A DNA stretch of 10,635 nucleotides, taken from assembly GCA_028288775.1 (NCBI GenBank), contig JAQGHP010000313.1, positions 1 to 10,635 on the forward strand, read 5' to 3'. The DNA is from Phycisphaerales bacterium. Lineage in GTDB: Bacteria; Planctomycetota; Phycisphaerae; Tepidisphaerales; Tepidisphaeraceae. Shown here piece by piece: positions 1-5,252 of the stretch; the first letter of the stretch is position 1; every line of letters starts with the position of its first letter. Below the pieces are notes generated by a model. The model made no database searches. It had not been told where the DNA came from and saw only the letters and a list, made by a program, of their open reading frames with translations. The position numbers were made by a program, and so were the translations under genes.

Positions 1-566
1 CCGATCTGGAAGCAGTCAACATATTTTTCCATCTGCTCGACCTGCCGGGTGTCCATCACCTCGACGCAGATCGGCATGCCCAATTCGTCGCCGCACGCCC
101 GCATCCACTGGAGGGCCTGAATGCCCAACCCCTGAAACGAATAGGGCGAAGTTCGCGGCTTATACACTCCGCCGCGAAGGATCGTCGCGCCGCCATCGCG
201 AACGTGGCGGGCGATCTTGTAAAGCATTTCTTCGCCTTCGACCGCGCAAGGCCCGGCGATGCACGCCGCGTGCGACCCGCCCACCTTCACCACCGGCACA
301 CTCCCGCCGCCAACTTCCACAACGCTGTCGTCCTCATGAAACTCGCGGCTTGCGAGCTTATACGGCTTCATGATCGGAACGACCTTCTCCACGCCGTCCA
401 AAGAAGCCAGATGGCTCTGATCGAGCGTCCCCTCTTCCCCCACGGCCCCGATCACCGTCCGAAACTGCCCGCGCGACAAATGCGCCTTGCTGCCCATCCG
501 CTCGATCTCCGCAACCACGCGGTCGATCGCCGGCGCGGGGGCGTTGGGATTCATGACAATGATCAC
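1..566 (-). CDS. aroF: DAHP synthase, type I-beta (3-deoxy-7-phosphoheptulonate synthase), N-terminal part
   Basis: Catalyses the first step of the shikimate pathway, condensing phosphoenolpyruvate and erythrose 4-phosphate into DAHP in the cytoplasm. The 188 visible residues begin MIIVMNPNAP and show the ferredoxin-like N-terminal regulatory region typical of the I-beta class (roughly residues 1-70). The start of the TIM barrel follows, with AGPCAVE near residue 105, RGGVYKPRTSPYSFQG near 130-145 and PICVEVMDTRQVE near 165-175. The KPRTSPYSFQG stretch is the phosphate-binding signature of the family. The C-terminal half lies beyond the left edge. I chose GTG at 566 because GAGAGGAG sits 7 nt upstream, the frame has a TAA five codons earlier, and the family usually opens with MIIVM. 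ATG at 554 is the alternative. Family identity is very secure; the symbol could equally be aroA, aroG or aroH by local convention. Confidence 0.95.
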   Translation of the reverse strand, partial: MIIVMNPNAPAPAIDRVVAEIERMGSKAHLSRGQFRTVIGAVGEEGTLDQSHLASLDGVEKVVPIMKPYKLASREFHEDDSVVEVGGGSVPVVKVGGSHAACIAGPCAVEGEEMLYKIARHVRDGGATILRGGVYKPRTSPYSFQGLGIQALQWMRACGDELGMPICVEVMDTRQVEQMEKYVDCFQI

Positions 567-646
567 CGGACCACTCCTCTCAAATTACGTAGAGCCCAGC
601 AATTTAACCGTTTGCGGCCCGCGAAGCAAGAAACGCGAGAGGCCGG

Positions 647-708
647 TTGCCCATTTGCGACATAGGGCGATATCGGGGCAATGGTGGGCAAATATGGGCA
701 ATGGGCAA
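647..708. promoter_or_regulatory. Phased GGGCAA motif cluster upstream of DAHP synthase
   Basis: GGGCAA occurs at 676, 686, 696 and 703, and the inverted form TTGCCC at 647-652. The first three direct copies are spaced exactly 10 nt, about one helical turn, so they would face the same side of the DNA. They lie 80-140 nt upstream of the DAHP synthase start. That suggests a protein-binding array, but no binding factor can be named, and it could be a chance or slippage-derived repeat. Confidence 0.3.
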
Positions 709-810
709 AAGCCGCCAAAATCGTAAGTTTATGCCCCCAATTGGCTTATGAAAGCCATGCGATATGAGAGGGAGGCCGAAGCTGCCCGTGAGTTTCCAGC
801 AGTCTGCCGA

Positions 811-889
811 TAAACTGCCCGGGCGCCGACAGCTTATCCGGATCAACTTTGCGGGCACGGATCAGGGGAGGAGTCTGGCGGGCAGTTTA
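811..889. repeat. 11-bp perfect inverted repeat
   Basis: TAAACTGCCCG at 811-821 is perfectly complementary to CGGGCAGTTTA at 879-889, with 57 nt between. The right arm ends in CAGTTTAGC (883-891), which is repeated directly at 942-950, where the REP-like element begins. The two may therefore belong to one repeat family. Confidence 0.5.
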
Positions 890-943
890 GCGCACGGGGG
901 CGAGCACACGCCCCTCATGAGCCAAGCCCCTTCGATGTCAACA

Positions 944-1017
944 GTTTAGCCGCCCCGTTTGCGGGGCGCGTTTTGCGCGACCAAAAGAAAACGCCCCGCA
1001 AGCGGGGACGGCTAAAC
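944..1017. repeat. REP-like palindromic element (nested hairpins)
   Basis: The left arm starts GTTTAGCCGCCCCG and the right arm ends CGGGGACGGCTAAAC. The two arms (944-968 and 992-1017) are complementary over about 25 nt with one mismatch and one 1-nt insertion, and pairing continues inward through TTTT/AAAA to a loop near 976-987. Each arm can also fold alone: CGCCCCG-TTTG-CGGGGCG on the left and CCCCG-CAAG-CGGGG on the right. Such a double-hairpin layout resembles REP/BIME elements. It lies downstream of the minus-strand lipoprotein gene, so it could stop transcription or protect the 3' end, although no clean T-tract follows. Confidence 0.65.
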
Positions 1018-1093
1018 AAAAGCTGATTCGAACCGGTCTTAAGCGGGCGAACACAAGTCGCTTTGTGAAGCGAGTTCACCGCGCATCCGATCA

Positions 1094-1432
1094 TTAGTTA
1101 TGGCTGGTATACGGAACCAGCGTCACCGGCGTGCGGGTCGCGCCGCAGGCGGAACACTTGTCGACCAACTCGCCGGTCTTGAAGTATTTCTCTGCGTCGG
1201 TCTTGCACTGGGCGCACATCGTGGTGCCCGGACCGGTGAGGGCCACCACCCCGTCCGGCGTCTGCTCGAAGACGGCGACGCTTCCGCCGTTCCCGCCCGT
1301 GACTACGATCGCCTTTTGCGGCATCGGCGCCGCAGCGGCGGGCGAAGAATTCTGACAACCGCCCGCCATCACCAGCGCCAACACGCCCAGCCCCGCGAGA
1401 GCCGTGCGAACTTTCCCAATTGTGCGGACCAT
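1094..1432 (-). CDS. Small putative lipoprotein with two CxxC pairs
   Basis: A 112-residue protein of unknown function. Its N-terminus has basic residues, a hydrophobic stretch (about residues 10-24) and the lipobox-like VMAGGC with Cys26, so it is probably lipid-anchored and exported. A short Ser/Ala/Pro linker follows. A glycine-rich stretch, VVTGGNGG, leads into a strand-like segment around residues 50-70. The C-terminal part has MCAQC (Cys73, Cys76) and KCSACG (Cys93, Cys96), spaced like a small zinc ribbon; a redox role is an alternative. ATG at 1432 is preceded by TTTTGGAG six bases upstream. A longer in-frame start at 1549 would bury the signal sequence and was not used. It is transcribed away from the zinc-ribbon membrane protein gene at 1710. 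I do not recognise a named family. Confidence 0.75.
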   Translation of the reverse strand: MVRTIGKVRTALAGLGVLALVMAGGCQNSSPAAAAPMPQKAIVVTGGNGGSVAVFEQTPDGVVALTGPGTTMCAQCKTDAEKYFKTGELVDKCSACGATRTPVTLVPYTSHN

Positions 1433-1481
1433 ATCTATCTCCAAAAGGCGCGAGTCGGTCCCACGTTCAAGGAAGTTGCCG

Positions 1482-1510
1482 ACTGTAGCGCTCGCATGGA
1501 GCAGAGGCAA
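1482..1510 (-). promoter_or_regulatory. Candidate promoter for the small lipoprotein gene
   Basis: Reading the minus strand, TTGCCT (1510-1505) and TACAGT (1487-1482) are separated by 17 nt. Each matches four of six bases of the sigma-70 -35 and -10 consensus. The implied start site near 1475 leaves a leader of about 43 nt with the GGAG ribosome site. This is a pattern match only. Confidence 0.3.
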
Positions 1511-1528
1511 GCGACGCGCAGGGAAAGA

Positions 1529-1547
1529 GGCCGCATGCAGTGCGGCC
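1529..1547. repeat. Perfect 7-bp hairpin in the divergent intergenic region
   Basis: GGCCGCA and TGCGGCC flank a TGCAG loop. It lies between the divergent lipoprotein and zinc-ribbon genes, just beyond the minus-strand promoter candidate. On the minus strand it is followed by TCTTTCC. It might be an operator or a weak transcription barrier; the sequence alone does not decide. Confidence 0.3.
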
Positions 1548-1637
1548 ACTCTTGTTGGCGCAGTGGGACTGGGGTGTTCTGGATTCCGTGAGAACGCTTC
1601 GGTTCACTGTTTAGGAACCGCAAACGCCCGCGTTTTC

Positions 1638-1666
1638 CTGAACTCTGAAGCCCTTTCTGCTATACT
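1638..1666 (+). promoter_or_regulatory. Candidate promoter for the zinc-ribbon/STN cluster
   Basis: TATACT at 1661-1666 matches five of six -10 consensus bases. CTGAAC at 1638-1643, 17 nt upstream, is a weak -35 match. Transcription would start about 37 nt before the ATG at 1710, reading into the four-gene cluster. Confidence 0.4.
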
Positions 1667-1709
1667 CCTATTTCCGAATCCCGGCGGATCAGCGAAAGAC
1701 GAACCCACC

Positions 1710-2285
1710 ATGGCCCGGCGAATCAGTCTTCTCCTCTCGCTCCTCTCCACGGTACTTTTGTTGGCCACGCTCACGTTCTGGTACCGCAGCCGACATCACG
1801 TGGACATTGCCACGTTCTGCACGCCCGCCGGCTACTACCAGGGACTCGCCGCCCAGCACGGCGGCGTGCTGCTCTTCTTCAGCACCATCCCCGGCGGCAA
1901 GGAATCCGCCTGGGAAATCCACGGCGCATCCACCACCACGGACGACCCCCAATTCATCGACTTCCGCGATTCCCTCTTCGCCCCGCCCGCCGAGCGGTTC
2001 AGCCATCTGGGCTTCCGCCTGGCCGGCGGAATCCTGACGCTCACCCCCCTACTCATCTCGCGCTACACGGTGCTCGCGCTGCCGTACTGGTTCCTCGTCA
2101 TCGTCTTCGGCATCCTGCCTCTGGGTCCTTTCCGAGCCGCATGGCAAAGACGCAAGCGCCGCCGCGGCGGCCTATGCATTGCCTGCGGCTATGACATCCG
2201 CGCGTCCACGGAAAAGTGCCCGGAATGCGGGGCGGTGATCCCTTTCTATGCAGATAATACCGTCACTCCGGTCGCGAAGGCTTAA
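1710..2285 (+). CDS. Planctomycete-type membrane protein with C-terminal zinc ribbon
   Basis: A 191-residue protein of unknown function. Residues 5-23 form a leucine-rich transmembrane helix. Residues 24-105 form a soluble, probably extracytoplasmic segment with aromatic and proline-rich stretches. A second hydrophobic helix spans about 120-140. A basic stretch follows (WQRRKRRRGG), placing the C-terminus in the cytoplasm by the positive-inside rule. The protein ends in a ribbon: CIACGYDIRAS (Cys156, Cys159) and CPECG (Cys170, Cys173). This CxxCGYDxRA...CPECG tail is, to my knowledge, characteristic of planctomycete membrane proteins, but its role is unknown. ATG at 1710 was chosen because it opens directly into the first helix. 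Upstream in-frame extension to 1404 would run through the promoter region. The next gene starts within 9 nt of its stop, so it probably heads an operon with the three STN-like genes. Confidence 0.85.
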   Translation: MARRISLLLSLLSTVLLLATLTFWYRSRHHVDIATFCTPAGYYQGLAAQHGGVLLFFSTIPGGKESAWEIHGASTTTDDPQFIDFRDSLFAPPAERFSHLGFRLAGGILTLTPLLISRYTVLALPYWFLVIVFGILPLGPFRAAWQRRKRRRGGLCIACGYDIRASTEKCPECGAVIPFYADNTVTPVAKA

Positions 2286-2294
2286 TTGGGACTT

Positions 2295-3020
2295 ATGCGG
2301 CGGAACAAGCGAATCGTTTTTCAGAACGTGGTGCTGACACTCCTCGTGGCGTTGAGCGCATTCATCGCCGTCCGGCTGGCGCTCCCTGCGCCGCCGGCTG
2401 CGGTCGTTGTTTCGGTGCCGGGGGCGGCGGAATCGGCCATGAATGACGTCCTTCACGACGTGGAGTTCGAGGCGGTACCTGCGGAACAGGTGGTGAAAAA
2501 TCTCGAACGCAGGTGCCGCATTCACATCATCGTGAACTGGGACGCGCTGGGTACGGCGCGCGTTGCACGCGAGACCCCCATTACGCTCTCTTCACCAAGC
2601 GTGACGCTTTCCGACGCCCTGTGCGCGATATTCCAAACCGACGAAGTAGGGCGGCACGTGACCCTTAACGCGCTGGACGACACGCTTACGGTCTCCACCG
2701 TCGACACGTTTCGAGATAACGAGCTTACCGTCCGGGTTTACGACGTACGCGATTTGCTCACGGACGAATACTGGGGAGTGAAGTCGGACGCGGCGGTGGC
2801 CGCTGGGGTACAGAACGAGCGACTGAACGGACTGATGATCTTTTTGTTCGAATATGCCGGAGACGATCACTGGGACAACGCCCCGTTCTTTGGCACGCAT
2901 CCTCCCGGACAAACCGGCGCGCTGTTGACCGCTTTTGGCGGAAGGCTTTTCGCCACGCAGACGACGCACGGCCATCGCAGAGTCGAGAGCGTCCTGGCCT
3001 GGTTGCGCAGCATGAAGTGA
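2295..3020 (+). CDS. STN/secretin-N0-like anchored protein, paralogue 1 of 3
   Basis: A 241-residue protein of unknown function. It has a basic N-terminus and a membrane anchor at about residues 8-31. Residues 55-138 have the beta-alpha-beta pattern of an STN or secretin N0-type domain: DVEFEAVPAEQVVKNLE, then IHIIVNWDAL, ITLSSPSVTLSDALCAIF and LTVSTV. The segment VRVYDVRDLL (147-155) and a C-terminal GGRLFATQT...HRRVESVLAWL block (215-237) recur in the next two genes. Such domains normally act at the cell envelope, for example in secretins or TonB-dependent receptors, but no secretin pore domain is present. ATG at 2295 is used here. A TTG at 2286 directly after the previous stop, 5 nt behind GAAGG, is a fair alternative and would add three residues. 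Four nucleotides overlap the next gene. Pairwise identity to its neighbours is low, so the duplications look old. Confidence 0.8.
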   Translation: MRRNKRIVFQNVVLTLLVALSAFIAVRLALPAPPAAVVVSVPGAAESAMNDVLHDVEFEAVPAEQVVKNLERRCRIHIIVNWDALGTARVARETPITLSSPSVTLSDALCAIFQTDEVGRHVTLNALDDTLTVSTVDTFRDNELTVRVYDVRDLLTDEYWGVKSDAAVAAGVQNERLNGLMIFLFEYAGDDHWDNAPFFGTHPPGQTGALLTAFGGRLFATQTTHGHRRVESVLAWLRSMK

Positions 3021-3781
3021 ACCGTGCCCTTGCCGAAAGCCCATTCGTGTACGTCCGCATTATCTCCGCAATCCTCGTGGTGCTCTGGGCGGCGATCGCC
3101 GGGGAGGCGATTCACCAAAGGTACGTCCGTGCGCCCCAGGCGTCGTGGTCGCCGAAGTTGAAGCCGCCAATCCTTCCCGAGACGAAGGCGGGCCTCGACC
3201 GCGTTCTGCCGGCCATATCGCTTCGCCGCATGGGGCTGAAGCAGGCACTCACCACGCTGCAACGCATAAGCGGCGCCAACATCATGGTGCAGTGGGACAA
3301 CGTCGCCCGGGAACGGATCACGCCCGACACGCCCGTGGACGTCGAACTGTTCAACGTCACGGCGGATGTCGCACTCCGCTCCATTTTGCGAAACGCCGAT
3401 CCCGAACTGGACTATGGGGTGGAACCCGACGGCTTGATCGTCGTCACAACGCAGTTTTATGGGGCGCCCTCATCTCTTGTCGTCTACGATCTCCGCGCGC
3501 TGACGCCGGAGCCTGCTCCGCCGTCGGCAAACCAGATGACCGGGGGCGGGATTGGCGCCGGGAGTGCAGGCACGTCTTCCGCATTCGGCCCCGTGCCGCC
3601 GGGCCACGAAGGACTTGCCGACACAATCAAGTACCTGGTGCACGGCAGGCAAATCGCCGCATGGGGCGGCCGGCTGATCGTTTTTGAACCGCCAAGAACC
3701 CAGCGGCGAGTCCGTGATATTCTCGACAAGCTCTCCAAAGTTCAGGACGCCCGGCGTGCGCCGAGCGAGAAGAAGCCATGA
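3017..3781 (+). CDS. STN/secretin-N0-like anchored protein, paralogue 2 of 3
   Basis: A 254-residue protein sharing the layout of its neighbours. An uncleaved anchor lies at about residues 12-30 (VRIISAILVVLWAAIAG). The STN-like region runs from about 66 to 147 with ISLRRMGLKQALTTLQ, ANIMVQWDNV, DTPVDVELFNVTADVALRSI and LIVVTTQFY. VVYDLRAL follows at 155-162. A Gly/Ser/Pro-rich, probably flexible linker spans 163-197. The C-terminal block AAWGGRLIVFEPPRTQRRV lies at 214-232, with a charged tail. GTG at 3017 overlaps the previous stop as GTGA, which points to translational coupling. The conserved Asn of the VNW motif is Gln here (VQW). Function is unknown; a role as part of an envelope assembly with the flanking paralogues is inference from context. 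Confidence 0.8.
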   Translation: MNRALAESPFVYVRIISAILVVLWAAIAGEAIHQRYVRAPQASWSPKLKPPILPETKAGLDRVLPAISLRRMGLKQALTTLQRISGANIMVQWDNVARERITPDTPVDVELFNVTADVALRSILRNADPELDYGVEPDGLIVVTTQFYGAPSSLVVYDLRALTPEPAPPSANQMTGGGIGAGSAGTSSAFGPVPPGHEGLADTIKYLVHGRQIAAWGGRLIVFEPPRTQRRVRDILDKLSKVQDARRAPSEKKP

Positions 3782-4569
3782 CGATCCTCACAAAACTGGC
3801 GTGCGCATTTTTCCTCTGTGCGACGACCTTCGCCGCCGCCGGCCCCACGACCGCGCCCGCCGCCGACGACGGTGCGGCGTTCGAACGCCACATGCCGGAG
3901 GTGCGTTTCGACGGCGTGCCGCTGGAGAAGGCGATCGATACGCTTCACGAAATGAGCAAGGCCAACGTCGTGGTGAACTGGAAGGCACTGCGGTCCGTCG
4001 GCGTCGAGCCGACGGAGCCGATCCGGGTGCATTTGTGGGACGTGCCGTTGCGTCAGGCGCTTTCCGTGCTGCTGGCACAAGCGGGGGGCTTGAGCACGGA
4101 GATTACTCTCGACGTGGAGGGAAACGTTCTGACGATCACTAGCACGCGTTTCGATCCGGAATCCGGAGGGGAAGTACAGATTTATGACGTGGGTGACATT
4201 CTTAATGCCGCCCGCGCCCGTCGAAAGGCGGTAGACGACGTACAGGCCAGCGGGGTCCAAGGCCAACAAGCGAATAATCTCATCGGCAACACAAATCGCG
4301 AGAATGACGACGACGAGACTGCGCTCGTAAACGTCGTCACGTCGATGGTTGATCCGACGGCATGGACCGACCGCCCCTTCCGCGGCACCATCCGCTGCTG
4401 GTCCGGCCGGCTTTTCGTCAATCAAACCCCGGCTGTGCAGCGGCACCTTGTCGAATTCCTCGCCAAGTTGCGCGCGACGCCCGCGGCGACAAGACCCGCC
4501 GCGACGGACCTTACCCCTGAGAATCAAAAATCTGCACCCGCCCCCAATGCTCCTTATGGCGGGCAATGA
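3778..4569 (+). CDS. STN/secretin-N0-like exported protein, paralogue 3 of 3
   Basis: A 263-residue protein. Unlike the two upstream paralogues it seems to have a cleavable signal peptide: TILTKLACAFFLCATTFAAAG with a likely cut after Ala21, then an Ala/Thr/Pro-rich stretch. The STN-like domain (about 41-124) is the most canonical of the three: VRFDGVPLEKAIDTLHEMS, ANVVVNWKAL, EPIRVHLWDVPLRQALSVLL and NVLTITSTRF. VQIYDVGDIL (133-142), an Asn/Asp-rich loop (155-181), LVNVVTSMVDPTAWTD (183-198) and the C-terminal SGRLFVNQTPAVQRHLVEFL block (209-228) follow. The domain suggests a protein-interaction or substrate-gating role in the periplasm. ATG at 3778 overlaps the previous stop as ATGA. Its last 20 codons overlap the convergent Dabb gene. 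Exact function is unknown. Confidence 0.85.
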   Translation: MTILTKLACAFFLCATTFAAAGPTTAPAADDGAAFERHMPEVRFDGVPLEKAIDTLHEMSKANVVVNWKALRSVGVEPTEPIRVHLWDVPLRQALSVLLAQAGGLSTEITLDVEGNVLTITSTRFDPESGGEVQIYDVGDILNAARARRKAVDDVQASGVQGQQANNLIGNTNRENDDDETALVNVVTSMVDPTAWTDRPFRGTIRCWSGRLFVNQTPAVQRHLVEFLAKLRATPAATRPAATDLTPENQKSAPAPNAPYGGQ

Positions 4570-4816
4570 ATTCCTTGTGCAGCGCGTGTTCCTGGTACAC
4601 GTCATGCCCGGCCATGTCGTCGAGGACGACGCAGAGGCCGACCGAGTAGCTGTCGTCGATGATCGGCCGCTTGGGCGTGTCGGCGGGGGAGCCGGCCCAG
4701 AGGTGGCGGACGCCGGGGATCTTGCCCAAAAGCGAGCGGCAGCCCTCGGCCAGCTTCTCCCGCTCGCCGGCAGGGGCGTTGTCGTTCAGCCAGAAATAGA
4801 CCACGTGGATGAGCAT
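4511..4816 (-). CDS. Dabb family protein (stress-responsive alpha/beta barrel)
   Basis: A 101-residue single-domain protein of the Dabb family, small dimeric ferredoxin-like barrels. It opens MLIHVVYFWL, matching the family's usual first strand with its conserved His. Helix EREKLAEGCRSLLGKIPGV follows, then DDSYSVGLCVVLDDMAGHDVYQ and HALHKEFI, the typical ending of the domain, where YxxHPxH is common in relatives. Members are cytoplasmic and include stress-induced proteins and a few enzymes, so the substrate cannot be named. ATG at 4816 has AAGGAG 10 nt upstream. Upstream in-frame codons to 4951 run through repeat DNA and were excluded. Its 3' end overlaps the convergent STN-like gene by 59 nt, so antisense interference between the two transcripts is possible. 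Confidence 0.9.
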   Translation of the reverse strand: MLIHVVYFWLNDNAPAGEREKLAEGCRSLLGKIPGVRHLWAGSPADTPKRPIIDDSYSVGLCVVLDDMAGHDVYQEHALHKEFIARHKEHWGRVQIFDSQG

Positions 4817-4942
4817 GTTCGTGTTTCTCCTTGTGGGCGGGAATAGTAATGGACGAGCCGCCGGGTTGCGAGACGTGGTGCTGAAATCCGAATGACGAAA
4901 TCCGAAACCCGAAGAGAAGGCAATGGAGTGGTTTCCCTCCTC

Positions 4943-5014
4943 CCGTGGCACGGGCGCCCCGCCCGTGTCTTGCCGCTATAGCGGCGGGCCCATGGGCGGG
5001 CCGCCCATGCCACG
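4943..5014. repeat. GC-rich compound stem-loop (GGGCG hairpins)
   Basis: The outer arms CCGTGGCACGGGCG (4943-4956) and the complementary segment ending CATGCCACGG at 5014 pair over 14 bp with one mismatch. Within them are CACGGGCG-CCC-CGCCCGTG (4949-4967), the perfect 14-nt palindrome GCCGCTATAGCGGC (4972-4985) and CATGGGCG-GGC-CGCCCATG (4991-5009). One long stem and three small hairpins are alternative folds. Confidence 0.75.
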
Positions 5015-5025
5015 GCGGACGGGGA

Positions 5026-5098
5026 GCCACGAATGAACACGAATGGGCACGAATGAATGAGGGCTTCCTATTCGTGTGCATTCGTGTTCATTCGTGGC
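5026..5098. repeat. 29-bp stem-loop of 10-nt CACGAAT units
   Basis: The arms 5026-5054 and 5070-5098 pair at 27 of 29 positions around a 15-nt loop. Each arm is made of three 10-nt units: CACGAATGAA, CACGAATGGG and CACGAATGAA on the left, with the complement on the right. The regular unit length suggests growth by slippage or templated duplication. Confidence 0.85.
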
Positions 5099-5122
5099 TG
5101 CCTCTGCATTGGGATTTCGTCA

Positions 5123-5206
5123 TTCGGATTTGGGATTTCATTCGGGTTTCGGTTTTCGGAATTCGGATTTCAGGCTCGGGTTTCGGGGATTCGGATTTCG
5201 GATTTC
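5123..5206 (+). repeat. Degenerate tandem run of TTCGG(A)TTT units before hisD
   Basis: TTCGG occurs eight times in 84 nt, mostly as ATTCGGATTT or TTTCGGGTTT variants. It continues from the right outer arm of the preceding element to 47 nt before the hisD start. It forms part of the region from which the hisD message must be transcribed. No recognisable ribosome binding site follows it. Confidence 0.7.
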
Positions 5207-5252
5207 TCCCGCACTTTCTTTCGCGTCGCACGTCCCTAAGATTCGCGGCATC

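Larger units (their letters stand above)
567..1093. other. Non-coding intergenic region rich in short repeats
   Basis: This gap between the DAHP synthase and the lipoprotein gene contains no convincing gene; its small open frames have no recognisable domain and no ribosome binding site. It holds phased GGGCAA motifs (647-708), an 11-bp inverted repeat (811-889), a small GGGGCG/CGCCCC hairpin (897-914), a REP-like double hairpin (944-1017) and a TCGCTT/AAGCGA hairpin at 1058-1073 without a T-tract. Both flanking genes are on the minus strand, so this is downstream of the lipoprotein gene and upstream of the DAHP synthase gene. Confidence 0.6.
4884..5131. repeat. Nested inverted-repeat element with 20-bp perfect outer arms
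   Basis: The outer arms 4884-4903 and 5112-5131 are perfect 20-bp complements (AAATCCGAATGACGAA type), 208 nt apart. Inside lie two independent stem-loops, one GC-rich (4943-5014) and one built from CACGAAT units (5026-5098). No reading frame or transposase is enclosed, so it is a non-coding composite of repeats, perhaps several elements inserted into one another. It fills most of the gap between the divergently transcribed Dabb gene and hisD. Confidence 0.85.

Noticed and set aside
204..665. Plus-strand open frame opposite the DAHP synthase start
   Set aside because: Translation is Arg/His/Pro-rich, and the minus strand carries clear DAHP synthase motifs over the same bases.
764..949. Small open frame of 61 codons in the first intergenic gap
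   Set aside because: No ribosome site, no domain, and it contains the 811-889 inverted repeat.
1049..1077. Rho-independent terminator for the small lipoprotein gene
   Set aside because: A TCGCTT/AAGCGA hairpin exists, but no T-tract follows on the minus strand and the outer pairing has a 5-nt bulge.
4884..5131. MITE or insertion sequence
   Set aside because: The inverted arms are compatible, but I see no transposase and no clear target-site duplication, so it is annotated only as a repeat.
5076..5252. N-terminal extension of hisD
   Set aside because: The 59 extra residues are Phe/Gly/Arg-rich and come entirely from TTCGG and TTCGTG repeats; the family starts at MIPIFRL.
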